This document shows, piece after piece, positions 1 to 10,423 of a stretch of DNA of 64,000 bases. A program made the translations under genes and the position numbers. Within the stretch, counting starts at the first letter, position 1. Each line of letters begins with the position of its first letter. The notes under the pieces are model-generated. The model saw only the letters and a program-made list of their open reading frames with translations, did no database searches and had not been told where the DNA came from. Origin of the DNA: Nemophila menziesii (lineage: Eukaryota > Streptophyta > Magnoliopsida > Boraginales > Hydrophyllaceae); assembly GCA_029959085.1 (NCBI GenBank), contig JARWIR010000002.1:66890154-66954153 (forward strand), given 5' to 3'.

Positions 1-490
1 CAATCTTCTAGTAGCCATAAAAAATAGTGAAGGAAGTGTGCAAATTAAATACTTTATATCAGTCTCAATATGTGTACACAAATTTTTTTCATACTAACAA
101 TAGTCCTATTATATTCTCAAAGAAATAGATGTAAATAAATAAAAATTACAGGGTGTGTGCATTCTATCATACTTACGGTAAAAAATTAATATCAAATTTT
201 ATTTATAAATCCTAGATTCTTGGTTATAAGTGATTTCCGTGGACTGGTTAGAAAGCAAAGAGTAATAAATGATCAAGATCTCGTTGCTTCTGCAATAAGC
301 TGAAAGATTATTATTTTTTTACAATGACATTTACACATAGATATACTTAGAATCATATATATACAAACCTCAATATTTGCCTCAAATATATTTTTCAATA
401 AAAAAGAGTAAACCTAATCTATCCAAAGTATTCAAATTTACATAAGAAAGCAAGGGACAGATTCTTACTTTCACAAAATTCTTCATAAAA
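1..490 (+). repeat. Remnant of F-box array unit (left part)
   Basis: This stretch is a diverged copy of the intergenic part of the tandem units further right. It opens with the same text as about 23652 onward (CTTCTAGTAG, then ATACTTTATATCA, then TATGTGTACA) and runs parallel to about 24130. It shows that the array once extended to the left of the window and that CACTA-1 and its flanks now interrupt it. No coding capacity was seen. Confidence 0.75.
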
Positions 491-1752
491 ATTTAGACAA
501 TGAAGCAAATTAATGATGGAGCTAGTTGTATTTATATTTTATCTACATATAATGATAATTCCTTTAACTTGTTATACAACCCCTTATATACACTTGACGA
601 TGATGTATATAATATTATAAGGAGTGCTATTTAATTGAGATCCTTAAATTTTTTTGAAGTGAGGTGTCATGCCACTAATTGCTAATTGTAAGAGGAAATA
701 AGGGTATTTTAGGGGTTAAAACATGTCATCCACTTTATACTATCTATTATAATCTTATAATATACATAAGCAAAACATCCTCTGGTCCTCACTTACTGTC
801 GATTTCAGGTATCATTAGCTTATGTGTAGATCCAGTTCGCCAACAGAACAAGATGATACCTCGTCCAAGCTTTCTTCTCTTAATTCATTTTACAATTTCC
901 AAAAATATCTTAGGTGTATTTTCTTTGATTCTTCTGTAAATATATTCTATTCTCAATATTATATTTATATACTCTAACGAAAATATACCTGGTTTCCTTG
1001 TGCATAGATTTCATACTAGGTTGCTCAGAATGGAATTTCTAAGTAGTAGAGAGTAACAATGGAAAAATAGAGACCTTGTGCTTTGTAGCAACATGGAAAG
1101 GCTTCATATTTGTGTGACATGTTTGTGTGAGTATTGGTAGTATAGTTGTATTCCTTGTGTAATGATTGGATGATAGGCTGATTTAAAGGTTTATATAATA
1201 TTTTTGTAAATATTTGTGAGCTCACCCTGTTGAAGAGTCTGAATTATTATAGTGGAAGATATTACAATATTTTAACTGTGAAATAGAACATGGATAGTAA
1301 ACCAAGTCTACAGGAGTTAACCCAGTTAAAATATTGGTATCGCTTCTCTTTCCCTACTTTACTTCCTTGCATGTCAAGTGTTTGAGCTATTTCCTTTATT
1401 ATTCTTATTTGTTATCTTAGGTTTATAAATCGTATGCTAGATATTCAAGATTTTATCTCTTCGATTATGAACTTGATTTTATTTTAGATTTCGCATAATA
1501 AGCATTTAATATTGTGTCTCATCCATATCTCTTAGAGTATTGTGTGGATCTAGCTTATATATTTATTCAACATTAAATTTTACATTTTCATCTAGATATA
1601 TTGACATTGACATTGACTTTATAGATAACATTTTATTTCTCATAATCCTTATTTCTCCCCTAATTTACTTTCAGACTATAGCTTGTGTTATCATAGGTAA
1701 ATAGTAGAAAAAGAATATTAATTCAAATTTATATGTTTTATATCTATTTGTG
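491..1752. other. Unassigned AT-rich DNA left of CACTA-1
   Basis: This DNA has no counterpart in the array units. The longest open frame (679-939, 86 codons) shows no recognisable domain and begins with a non-ATG codon. I see no splice-supported gene, RNA gene or clear terminal repeats. It may be part of an older insertion into the array, because the matching array text resumes only at about 13040. Confidence 0.5.
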
Positions 1753-2105
1753 CACTACTCCGCGTCAAGCTACTAGCGACTACATGAGTAGTCGCTAGAA
1801 GTTTAAAACGTAGTCGATAGAAGTTAGTTCATGGTTCTAGCGACTACAAGTAGTCGCTAGAAATTAGTCGCGATAAACTTGTCGTTAGAAGCTAAACCTT
1901 ACTACTACTGGGCAATAAGTAGTCGTTAGAGCTTGGGTTGGTATTAACGACTACAATGTAGTCGCTAGATTACGCAACTCTTAGCGACTACTTTGTAGTC
2001 GAGAAACGTGAACAACATCAACCACTACAATGTAGTCGTTAATTTCTAAAGATATGGCGACTACTGTTTGTAGTCAATGTCGACTACAATGTAGTCGGTA
2101 ATAAT
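1753..2105. repeat. CACTA-1 left terminal and subterminal motif array
   Basis: The terminal CACTACTCCGCGTCAAG is followed by about a dozen direct and inverted copies of a motif close to TAGCGACTAC / GTAGTCGCTA. Several are arranged head to head as small palindromes, for example at 1773-1800, 1838-1861 and 1948-1968. In the En/Spm family, such subterminal repeats are bound by the TNPA protein, and the extreme ends are the cleavage sites for the TNP2/TNPD transposase. The motif identity here is read directly. The binding role is inferred from the family. Confidence 0.85.
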
Positions 2106-2106
2106 A

Positions 2107-2225
2107 ATTTTTTATTTTTAAAAAAAATAAAAAAACACAATTTTCGAATTTTTTTTAATTGCATTTCTGTAATTAAAAATAATTCGAAAATCATATTTTT
2201 TTATTTTTTTTAAAAATAAAAAATA
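2107..2225. repeat. Long imperfect inverted repeat (hairpin)
   Basis: Two A/T-rich arms of roughly 45-50 bases, with matching ATTTTCGAATT-like and AATTCGAAAAT-like segments, face each other around about 2165. The hairpin lies just inside the left subterminal array and 3' of the tnpA-type gene, so it could form an RNA hairpin near the transcript end. It could also simply reflect A/T-rich slippage. Confidence 0.6.
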
Positions 2226-2286
2226 TAAAAATAATAATAAAATTAACAATTCTAAATAATTAATTAAAATATTAAATTAAACCAAA

Positions 2287-2368
2287 TTCAAACCCGGTCA
2301 AGCCAGGTCAAAGTCAAACCCGGTCAAGCCAGGTCAAAGTCAAACCTGGTCAAGCCAGGTAAAAGTCA
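2287..2368. repeat. 26-bp tandem repeat, 3 copies
   Basis: Three consecutive near-identical 26-base units contain CCCGGTCAAGCCAGGTCAAA, with the last copy slightly changed. They lie about 100 bases beyond the stop codon of the CACTA-1 tnpA-type gene, in its likely 3' untranslated or terminator region. No function is evident. Confidence 0.85.
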
Positions 2369-2461
2369 CCAAACATAAAACCATTACATAAGTCTTAGTA
2401 CAAACCAAAAAAAATAAAGTCTTAATCCGAATAGTCTTAAAAAAAAGTAAATAAAACATCA

Positions 2462-4196
2462 CTAAAATCCTTGCCGTCTATAAATGTCTTCCTCATTCCC
2501 GAGCACGTCATCATCTTCATCCAAATCAATATCCATCTCAACATCTTCACCACTACTACTACTATCATCATCTGAGTCATCGCTAGGAGGAGTGGGGCCC
2601 GCATTCATAGGCTGGAAGGGGGCCTCGCCTTTATCCGACCTCAACTGATTAACGTATGCGATGGCATCATTCACTGTAGCCATCGAAAAAGGTGCAGGCG
2701 CGGTGCTAGTAGAATCTTCAGGGCGGGGGAATGGGGGAAGACCGCTGGACACTCGGAGCTCGTTAATAGCCGCCATCATCTCCTCGTGTTGCTCGTTCCG
2801 GGCTGGAGTAGTCTTAGCCTTGTTCTTCGATTTTCCCGGACGGCCAATGCCCGGAATAAAGCTCCTCTTCGGTGACCCAACCTCCTTCGCGGTCCTCTTC
2901 ACGTAATCGTATTGCTCCTTTTGGCTCAATCCTCCCCAATCGCCTGACTCTGATTGACTTTGAGTCACCTTTTCCTTCATCGCGTCCTTGAGCAATTTCT
3001 GTTACATAAAAAACAGTATATCAATTAAATTTGATAATAAATGAAAAATTAATTAAAACAATCTAATAAAGAAAATCTTACATCGGCTCTTTCGTACCCC
3101 ACGGACCTCCACTCTTTCGTCTTGTTTGTCTTCCCCACCACCTCGTAAAAAGCACCCATACGCGGAATCGGGATGTCTTGTTGGGTAGACTCATCCCTCA
3201 TCACCAGATTCCCTCCCGGGATTAATTCTTCACCCTGTTTCAAGAAAGTAAAGAATATTCAAAATAAATTATAAATTATTTAAAAAAATTTACTTAAATA
3301 AAAAATTACCTCGTATAGCATATCCCGAGTTCGGGAATACCTCCTCGACCCCGCTCCACTCTTGTTTTTCTGCTTTTCTCGATTCTTTTGATTTTCTTTT
3401 GCTTGATTCTGAAAAAATATAAAATTCATTTATTAATAAAAACAATTATAATTTTAAATATATACGAAAATTAAAATTAATCAAAAATTCACCTTAGCTT
3501 TTCTCGAGCCCCAATACTCGCAGCACAAAGCCCACGCCTCATCTGACATCCAATCCGGCTTCAAACCCTTTCTCCAATAATGCTTCTTCACGTAGTATTT
3601 GTAGTCTTTAAACCTCATCCTCATTGTGTCGTCCAAATTCCCAAAAATCTTGTTCCAATCTTTCCTCTTTCTCCACTCATTTATGTTAAAATATTTCTGT
3701 AAAAAAAATACATTAGTTAAATTTAAATAAGAATAATAAATTAAGTTAAAAAAATTTTAACAATTAAATTAAATACCGATAATCTCTTAATAACAGCGTT
3801 TTTGTCCGCCTCCGGCACTTTTCTCCAAGACGGGTGATAGAGCGGAATCCTCTCTCGTACTGCGATTCCAATAACTTGAGCAACGTGGTGCCCGTACTTG
3901 CCCGTTGGACTCCACGTGTCGTCTAACGCACAAAAGTTGACCGGCAAAGGCCACCCAACTTCCTTAAGTGCCTTCATCGCAGTCTTTAAGGCACCTCCAC
4001 CCCTTCTTCCGTCTAGGGGGATCTGTTTTAACATTACATTAACTATTAGTGACTTTATTTTTTAACAAAGTATTGAATTGAATTTTGTTTTTTTACCAGG
4101 CTGGTTTGCACAGTCGGCTAGGTTTCTGTTCGGATTCTCGTTTGGGTCCCTCCCACCACCAGCCCCTCCGTGCTGTCGAGTCATGACATCGGCCAT
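2462..4196 (-). pseudogene. tnpA-type gene of CACTA-1 (Transposase_24 family), frameshifted
   Basis: Six exons can be laid out on the minus strand: 4196-4097, 4022-3777, 3696-3493, 3408-3310, 3234-3082 and 2998-2462. All have GT-AG borders. The product resembles the plant Ptta/En/Spm transposase family (Transposase_24). It has the characteristic EVGWPLP...W...GKYG core, then EW.K.KDW and a W..D.AW stretch, a Lys-rich NREKQKNKSGAGSRR region, and an acidic Asp/Ser-rich tail ending in RRQGF. The ATG sits directly after an AG acceptor, as in CACTA-2. Exon 1 is exactly 100 nt in both elements and the 99-nt exon is also conserved in length. Exon phases do not agree: exon 1 leaves one base, but the long frame of exon 2 needs phase 0. 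Read in phase, translation stops soon after the RRKKG stretch near 4000. A 1-nt indel there probably kills the gene. Family assignment is firm, and the indel is inferred from comparison with the CACTA-2 gene. Confidence 0.8.
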
Positions 4197-5162
4197 CTAG
4201 CAATTTATAGGTAAATTAAAATACAGAATAAAAATAAAATTAAATAAATTATTACAATCATAAATAAAATAAATCAAATAAATTATAAACGTCCATATTT
4301 AATTCCATAAATATTCCTATATATATTTTTAAATTGCATAAAAGTCCTTATTTAATTTTTCTAAAGTTGCATAAAAATTCCTATATATTTTTTTAAATTG
4401 CATAAAAGTCCCTAAAGTCCATATTTAATTTTTCTTAAATAGCATAAAAATTCCTAAATATTTTTTAAAATTGCATAATAGTCCCTAAAATCCATATTTA
4501 GTTTTTCTTAAATTTCATGAAAGTCCCTATGTAGTTTTAAATTGCATAAAAGTCCCAATTTATTTTTTCTAAAATTTCATGAAAATCCTTATTCATTATT
4601 ATAAAATTGCATAAAGGTCCTTATATATTTTTTTAAATTGCATAAAGGTCCCTATATATTTTTTAACACATAACAAAGATTAAAAAAATTCCAAAAAATC
4701 ATCCTACTAAATTTTCAAACAAAAACCATGAATAACTTGTTTAAATTAACAAAAACCAAACCCTATTAACACTAATCATTCTCGGAATTAAGAATCAAGC
4801 ATCAAAAAAAGGAAAAAAATTTAAGTAGATTTCACAAATTAATTTTTTCACCAATTTAAGATCAATTTTTGGTTTAAAAAATTCATACTACACTCTAATT
4901 ACACCCTACTATTTTCGGAATTAAAAATAACATGTAATAATCAAAAAAAAAAAGACATGAAAATTAAAAAATAAAAAATTGGTTGGAATACTAACCTTTT
5001 AGGATGAAATTGGAGATGATTTGGTGTTGAATCCATACCATATTGATTCAGAATGAAACACAAACAAAAAAAAAATTAATTAGAAATGTAAAAATGGAGG
5101 AAAGAAGCTTAATATAAGGTTGAAAATGGAAGAGAATGAGATTTGGTGTTGGGTTAGCTTAC
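4197..5162 (-). other. 5'UTR intron of CACTA-1 tnpA with short tandem repeats
   Basis: On the minus strand, the donor GTAAGC follows CATCAAAG at 5163 and the acceptor CTAG directly precedes the ATG at 4196. Within it, about 4310-4680 holds roughly ten imperfect 30-40 bp units, each with a TTGCATAAAAGTCC-like core. The equivalent intron of CACTA-2 carries a similar tandem repeat (GGACTTAAATGCAA-like on its own coding strand, i.e. the same sense). The rest is A/T-rich with no coding signal. Confidence 0.7.
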
Positions 5163-5341
5163 CTTTGATGAAGATATGGTGTTGGAATGGAATGGAATCG
5201 CCCCTTGGAGTGGTTGAATGAAGCTATCGTTTTTCAGAAATTTTGTTTGAGGAATGAGAGTGAAGAAATGAGCTCTCGGTTTAGATATAGGGTTTTCTTT
5301 CTAGCGACTACTTAGTGTAGTCGCTAGATTAGTGGTTACTT

Positions 5342-5350
5342 ACACGTGTC
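5342..5350. promoter_or_regulatory. ACACGTGT (G-box/ABRE-like) site
   Basis: ACACGTGTC lies about 55 bases upstream of the TATA-like box on the minus strand. An equivalent ACACGTGT lies about 65 bases upstream of the TATA box in CACTA-2. Plant bZIP or bHLH proteins bind ACGTG cores, so a role in transcription is plausible but not shown. Confidence 0.5.
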
Positions 5351-5429
5351 TTGATATTGACCACGTCAACGAGTATTTAGCGACTACAATGTAGTCGCTA
5401 GATTGAAAAGTAAAACGCGTGTCCATTGA

Positions 5430-5451
5430 GTGGGCGGGAAAACTGACCGCC
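5430..5451 (-). promoter_or_regulatory. E2F-type site in conserved block
   Basis: The minus strand reads GGCGGTCA-GT-TTTCCCGCCCAC. TTTCCCGC fits the E2F/DP consensus TTTSSCGC. The same 22-base block with only two differences lies at the matching position upstream of the CACTA-2 tnpA gene, about 150 bases before the TATA-like box in both. Conservation across two otherwise diverged promoters supports function. Factor identity is inferred from the consensus. Confidence 0.6.
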
Positions 5452-5656
5452 ATGGTTTTGGGGAATTTATTTCGTTGTCTAGCGACTACAATGTAGTCGC
5501 TAGTGCTCTATAATCATTAGCGACTAGTTCATGTACATGAACTAGTCGCTATAAGTAAAATGTAGTCGCTAGAATTTTTTTTTTTTCCCAAAAAAAACAC
5601 TAAACACTATACAATTATCCAATATTTTAATTCAATACCAAATAATCATTTAAATT

Positions 5657-6361
5657 AAAGTTAAGTGTTTGTGGTCAAAGTTGAGTGTTTGTGGTCAAAG
5701 TTGAGTGTTTGTGGTAAAAGTTAAGTGTTTGTGGTAAAAGTTAAGTGTTTGTGGTCAAAGTTGAGTGTTTGTGGTCAAAGTTGAGTGTTTGTGTTCAAAG
5801 TTGAGTGTTTGTGGTCAAAGTTGAGTGTTTGTGGTCAAAGTTGAGTGTTTGTGGTCAAAGTTAAGTGTTTGTGGTCAAAGTTAAGTGTTTGTGGTCAAAG
5901 TTGAGTGTTTGTGGTCAAAGTTGAGTGTTTGTGTTCAAAGTTGAGTGTTTGTGGTCAAAGTTAAGTGTTTGTGGTCAAAGTTAAGTGTTTTGAGTCAAAG
6001 TTGAGTGTTTGTGGTCAAAGTTGAGTGTTTGTGGTCAAAGTTGAGTGTTTGTGGTCAAAGTTGAGTGTTTGTGGTCAAAGTTGAGTGTTTGTGGTCAAAG
6101 TTGAGTGTTTTGAGTCAAAGTTGAGTGTTTCGAGTCAAAGTTAAGTGTTTGTGGTCAAAGTTGAGTGTTTTGAGTCAAAGTTGAGTGTTTCGAGTCAAAG
6201 TTAAGTGTTTGTGGTCAAAGTTAAGTGTTTGTGGTCAAAGTTGAGTGTTTGTGGTCAAAGTTGAGTGTTTTGAGTCAAAGTTGAGTGTTTCGAGTCAAAG
6301 TTAAGTGTTTGTGGTCAAAGTTAAGTGTTTGTGGTCAATGTTGAGTGCTTGTGGTCAAAGT
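5657..6361. repeat. 20-bp minisatellite of CACTA-1, about 35 units
   Basis: The unit GTTGAGTGTTTGTGGTCAAA repeats in perfect 20-base register for about 700 bases. Variants are GTTAAG for GTTGAG, and TGAGTC or CGAGTC for GTGGTC. Its inverse complement is the unit of the 1.8-kb array in CACTA-2, at the same place between TNP2 and tnpA. The last unit runs straight into the TNP2 coding sequence at 6361, so here the array has replaced the rest of the transposase gene. Confidence 0.95.
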
Positions 6362-7379
6362 TGTAGACGGTCAGTATAACCGGCCACATGCTGTACGAGT
6401 TGTTTTGCATAGAGAATGGGCAAAAGCCATCGATAACCAAACCCAAGAAGACGTTCCGAGGTTCACTAGCAAACTCGGGATTTAACTGAACAAATCTCTT
6501 CCAACTGTCTCCGTCAACTGGATGACGCAACAAATCTGGATCTGTATTCTTCCCTGTTTGGTGCCAGATCATATTTTCGGCAGTGTGCCTCGAAGCATAA
6601 AGTCGCTGCAGTCTAGGGGCAATCGGGAAATATCTGAGTTTCTTATGCGCTACTTTCAGACCCTTCTTCGGGTCCCATCTGGATTCATTACATACTGGAC
6701 ACTTTTCAAGGGAGGCATTCTCCTTGTAAAACAACGCACAATCGTTCACGCAAACATCGATGGTCTCGTAACCCATACCTAAATTTTTTAACTTCTTGTT
6801 GCACGCCTCGTATGAATCGGGCAACGTATGAGGTTTGGGCAACACACGGCATAAAAGCTGAAGCAACTCGGTGAAAGACGTGTTAGACCACTTGTTCTTC
6901 ACCTTCACGTGCAGTAGCTTCGCAATAAAATTTAATGAACTCTTGACATCACAACAAGGGTATAACTCGGTCTCTAAATCGGAAAACATCTTTTCGAATT
7001 TGTCACGAGCTGTACTGTTAGAGTCTGTGATCTCGGTGTCACCAGAATGACCACCAACCTCGTAATTAGGTCTCAAATCATCGTATACATCCAACATTTC
7101 ATTTTCTTCATATCGAGTCTCTGGAATATCCTCGGGCTCACCATGCTTTGTCCAAATATCATACGTCTCCAAAAACCCATGCAGTAACAGATGTGACCTA
7201 ACTTTGTCAACCGGGTACCTACGATAATTCGAACACTGATTACACGGACAATAAATTGTTTCTTCACCAGGATGTTTATTTTTTTCAGCATAAGCAAGGA
7301 ATGGTTCTATCCCCTTAATGAATTCACGCGAAACTTTATGAGCCGTACCAATCCAACTCTTATCAATACCCGAAGCCAT
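6321..7379 (-). pseudogene. TNP2-type transposase of CACTA-1, 3' two-thirds deleted
   Basis: The ATG is at 7379; the frame opens upstream only with a non-ATG codon. Roughly 340 residues align along their length with residues 1-349 of the CACTA-2 transposase. The transposase-associated N-domain (DKSWI..., zinc-type CPCNQC, then WTKHGE) is followed by the start of the Transposase_21 domain (YEACNKKLKNLGMGY, CPVCNESRWDPKKG, IDGFCPF). After the WPVILTVYN stretch, homology stops and the frame enters the 20-bp minisatellite, ending 15 codons later at 6321. The central catalytic part, the DUF4218 part and the C-terminal exons are missing. The joint shows a short shared AACTT between the gene and the repeat unit, which fits a microhomology deletion. 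It is certainly a dead transposase. Confidence 0.9.
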
Positions 7380-7424
7380 AGTCAACTATTACAATATGAA
7401 AGAATACAACATAAATAAAATGAA

Positions 7425-7660
7425 AGAAAAAAATTATTACATCACCAAATAAATACATTAAAATAAAACGAGAAAAAATTATTACATCACCGATTACATA
7501 AATGAATAAAAAAAAATTATTACATCACCGATTAAATAAATAAATATAAAATGAAAAAAGTTATTATATCACCGATTAAATAAATAAATATAGAATTAAA
7601 AGCACACAAAATATCACATCACCAAATAAATGCATAAATATAACATTAAAAGCATACAAA
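7425..7660. repeat. Short tandem repeat, about 55-60 bp units
   Basis: Four to five imperfect units with the core ATTATTACATCACCGATTA followed by AAATAAATA stretches. They lie upstream of the truncated TNP2 start (minus strand), probably within its 5' untranslated region or intron. No coding or regulatory role is evident. Confidence 0.6.
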
Positions 7661-7974
7661 ATATAGCAACATACAATAATATATCATACAAATATATATA
7701 TATATATCTATATAATATTGGAGAAGGGCCAACGGCCCGAAATGTCTCTCATTTTTCTCCACATTTTTTAGCCTTTGGATCAAATTTCAATCACTTTAAG
7801 CCTTTAGATCAATTTCAATTAATGGTCCAGATTGTCTAAATTCAATCCACGATTTAAAATGTCTTGATGTATCTTTTATATTTTTCAGCCGTTAGATCTT
7901 TCCATTAGATTTTTCACTTTTCTATTTTTTTAATTCAAAATTTAAAACAATTATCCTCCACCAAGCGCTTAATC

Positions 7975-8215
7975 GAAGAACACTTTCTCTCTCTCTCTCT
8001 CTCCACCATGTCGCTCAATCAAAGAAGAAGAACCCTTCACTCTCCACTATGCCGCTCAATCGAAGAAGAACCCTGCACTTTCCGCTACACCAAGCCGCTT
8101 AATCGAAGAATCATGGGGAATCTCTGCAAACCCATCTTTACAAACCCTCCATTTTCTCCAACTCCGATTGAAACTCAACCTTCCCTCTAAGCAAGCCGCT
8201 CACCATTCAGGTAAA
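7975..8215 (+). other. Putative 5' leader/first exon in Helitron
   Basis: A CT-rich tract (TCTCTCTCTCTCTC) is followed by ATG at 8008 and a 60-codon open frame ending at 8190, then a possible donor AG|GTAAAAT near 8211. The frame contains an internal repeat of the CGCTCAATCGAAGAAGAA type and shows no known domain. A CT-rich leader followed by an ATG exon resembles a captured promoter-proximal exon, but this is speculative. Confidence 0.3.
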
Positions 8216-9402
8216 ATATTAATTTTAATGTAATCTCATTTTTTTAGCCATTTGATTTATGGCATTTGAAGCCTATTACTGTACATACCTTCACCATCCA
8301 GCTTGGCCATTTGTTTAATTATTAAGTATAATTACAGTGATGATGATTATTATTTTTTATACAGATCCCTACGATGCTCATTTTATGATTATTTTAAGCC
8401 TTTTGACCATCACCAACCAATGGCCATCACGATGCTCAATTTATAATTATTTGAAGCCTTTTGACCATCACCAACCAATGGCCATCAAGAAGAACCCTAA
8501 GGTTTGAAGCCTTTATGACCATCTGAATTTGAAGCCTTTTACCGTATGAAGTGATGAGCTGACCACAGGCTTGGCCATCAACTATTAAAACTCCAAAAAG
8601 TCTAAAAGTTGAATTATTTTTAAACTATTCTCTCATTTTTACGATTTTCAGAATTTTCTGATTTGAGTATAATAACAGTCGTGTTTATTATTTTTTAATA
8701 CAAATCCTACAATTCAACCTTCCGAGGTCCTCTCCAGCAGCAGAGAGATTCTGATTTTATTCTGGTAAATTAATTTAATTAATTAACTCTTTGGTCCCTG
8801 CTTTGTTTTACATTTGCAAATCTGCTCCTCACCTAGGATCAATTGTTCTGTTTCTTCTTTGTATTTAGGTGATCAATGGTTCTGTTTCTTAAGGATCTGT
8901 AATGTAGTTTTGCATAATTTAGAGATATGTGGTGCAGTTTAACATAATATAGGGACCTAGATGTTAAATCAGGTAAAAATAGTTTGAATCTCTTTCTTCA
9001 TTTCCCCATTATTTCAATTTTGTCAATTTTGTTGCAGGATGCCATTCCAGTATTTGGTCTAAATATGAAAAGCAGAGAAGAGGCCTATGTGATATAACTC
9101 TGAAGCGTATCATACTATCTTCCGAAACTTAAGGTAATTGTTTTTTTCAATTGAAACCCTCCTCATGTGGCCCTCTTTGTAGCAAAGGGTTCAAAAGCAT
9201 ATAGGTGTTAAGAACTATACAATAGCGTGGTGGATTAAAGACTGAAAAATCTGTTCTTCTTGATTGACCTGGAAAATCTGTTCAATCTCGATTTCTACTC
9301 TATTACTCTAGAATATTGGGAATGTAGTAAGTATTTTGTATTTCCTAAACTTGAATCATTTCTCTTTGATATTAACTTCTGATTTATATTGATTTGTCTC
9401 AG
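8216..9402 (+). other. Helitron interior without recognised genes
   Basis: The sequence has a small duplication around 8380-8490 (TTTGAAGCC...TTTTGACCATCACCAACCAATGGCCATCA appears twice). It also has an exon-like block after TTGCAG at 9038 that opens with DAIPVFGLNMKSREEAY-like codons and then stops. Its source gene was not recognised. The rest is intron-like. Confidence 0.4.
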
Positions 9403-9543
9403 GTTGTTGAAAAGGTTGGATTTTGAAGAAATGAAATTCAGTTTATACTTTATGGGTTATGAAGATCTATCTTCAGTTCCAACTGATTCTATTGACTGTA
9501 CTGCTTGGACTTTTAGTCAAAAGGCTACGATAGAGCTTACACA
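9403..9543 (+). pseudogene. Captured exon of glyoxalase I (lactoylglutathione lyase)
   Basis: One exon lies between a TCTCAG acceptor and a CA|GTAAAT donor. Its frame reads [21 protein letters not shown], then a variable stretch, then [13 protein letters not shown]. This is the highly conserved central segment of plant cytosolic glyoxalase I, which isomerises the glutathione-methylglyoxal hemithioacetal to S-lactoylglutathione. Only this exon is present. It lies inside the Helitron next to exons of unrelated genes, so it is a captured fragment and not a working enzyme. Confidence 0.8.
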
Positions 9544-9585
9544 GTAAATAATCTTTTTTTGTGATCTTTATTGTTTCTTTTGCAG

Positions 9586-10090
9586 TTATTTAGTCGTCAA
9601 ATTTGTGAAATCCGAAACTGCCACTATTAAGGTAATTTACTGGTTATTTCTTTGGCATAAAACTAAGTTATCTGTATATGATATGAAATTATTTATCAAA
9701 TATAATTAATCATTATTACCTTGAATTTTTGTATCTCATACTCTAATCCTAATTGGTGCAGGTTCTTGAACTAGATTTCGAGATTCCTCCTGAAGCTCAA
9801 CGTGGATCTTTATCAACGGTTTTTTACTTTTTCCTTTTTTCTTTTATATTCATTAACTAGACGGGTCCCACTAAGTTAATCATCGAGATTTTGTGTGTGT
9901 ATAGGTTGAAGGAATATTAGTCCGTGTTGTAGATGAATTATAGGCTCTTCAAGAAGAACGAAAGGTTCACTAATTACTCAAATTCTTGCCCAACAATTAG
10001 TCTTTACTTTGTACTCAATGGGTAATTTGGTAATTTCAGAAAATTGATCGTCAAACCACTGAAGCATTAGACAAGTTATTATTAAAGAAG
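9586..10090 (+). pseudogene. Captured exons of ZPR1 zinc-finger protein
   Basis: Four short exons have GT-AG borders: 9586-9631 (VKSETATIK), 9762-9818 (LDFEIPPEAQRGSLST), 9905-9964 (VEGILVRVVDEL...ALQEERK) and 10040-10090 (KIDRQTTEALDKLL). Together they follow the colinear core of one ZPR1-type domain, a conserved eukaryotic zinc-finger protein that interacts with translation elongation factor 1A. An in-frame TAG at 9941-9943 replaces what is a Gln-type codon in the family. The fragment lacks the zinc fingers' CxxC segments and the C-terminal half. It is a broken capture product. Confidence 0.85.
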
Positions 10091-10423
10091 GTTTTGGATT
10101 ATTATCAAGGTGTTGTTTATTGATACTACAGGAACTAATGGTGCATATATCATTTACAGGGTTTCTGTTGTACTTCAGGGCGTCTAAATGGAGGAGCTTG
10201 ATTAATATAATATTCCAGGAATCTCTTACATTGGATGTAAATGGGTAAGGGATTTCTTTAGTTGTTTGAGATTTAGTATTTAATATGGCGAATGTATTGC
10301 ATCAAGTTTTTTTTGCATATATGTTGTAATACAAGAACAACTTGGTTTTTTTAGTATCGTTTTTTTTTTTGCATTTACAGTAAATTAGAGTGTACTAATT
10401 TGTGTATTTTTTGCATTATTCAG

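Larger units (their letters stand above)
5163..5573 (-). promoter_or_regulatory. Internal promoter of CACTA-1 tnpA with terminus-type motifs
   Basis: In minus-strand order the region holds inverted TAGCGACTAC motif pairs, an E2F-like block, more motif copies, an ACACGTGT site, a final motif pair (5301-5327) and then a TATATCTAAA box at 5290-5281, followed by a short 5'UTR. The motif pairs at 5379-5402, 5479-5503 and around 5517-5573 are the same sequence as in the element's termini. TNPA-like protein could therefore bind its own promoter. This is inferred; in En/Spm, TNPA is known to act on the element promoter. Confidence 0.7.

Noticed and set aside
679..939. 86-codon frame in the left flank
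   Set aside because: Non-ATG start, no domain, no conservation seen in the window.
5657..6361. Regular 20-bp repeats resembling a CRISPR-like array
   Set aside because: Units are contiguous with no spacers, the genome is a plant nuclear one, and the same unit occurs in CACTA-2. It is a minisatellite.
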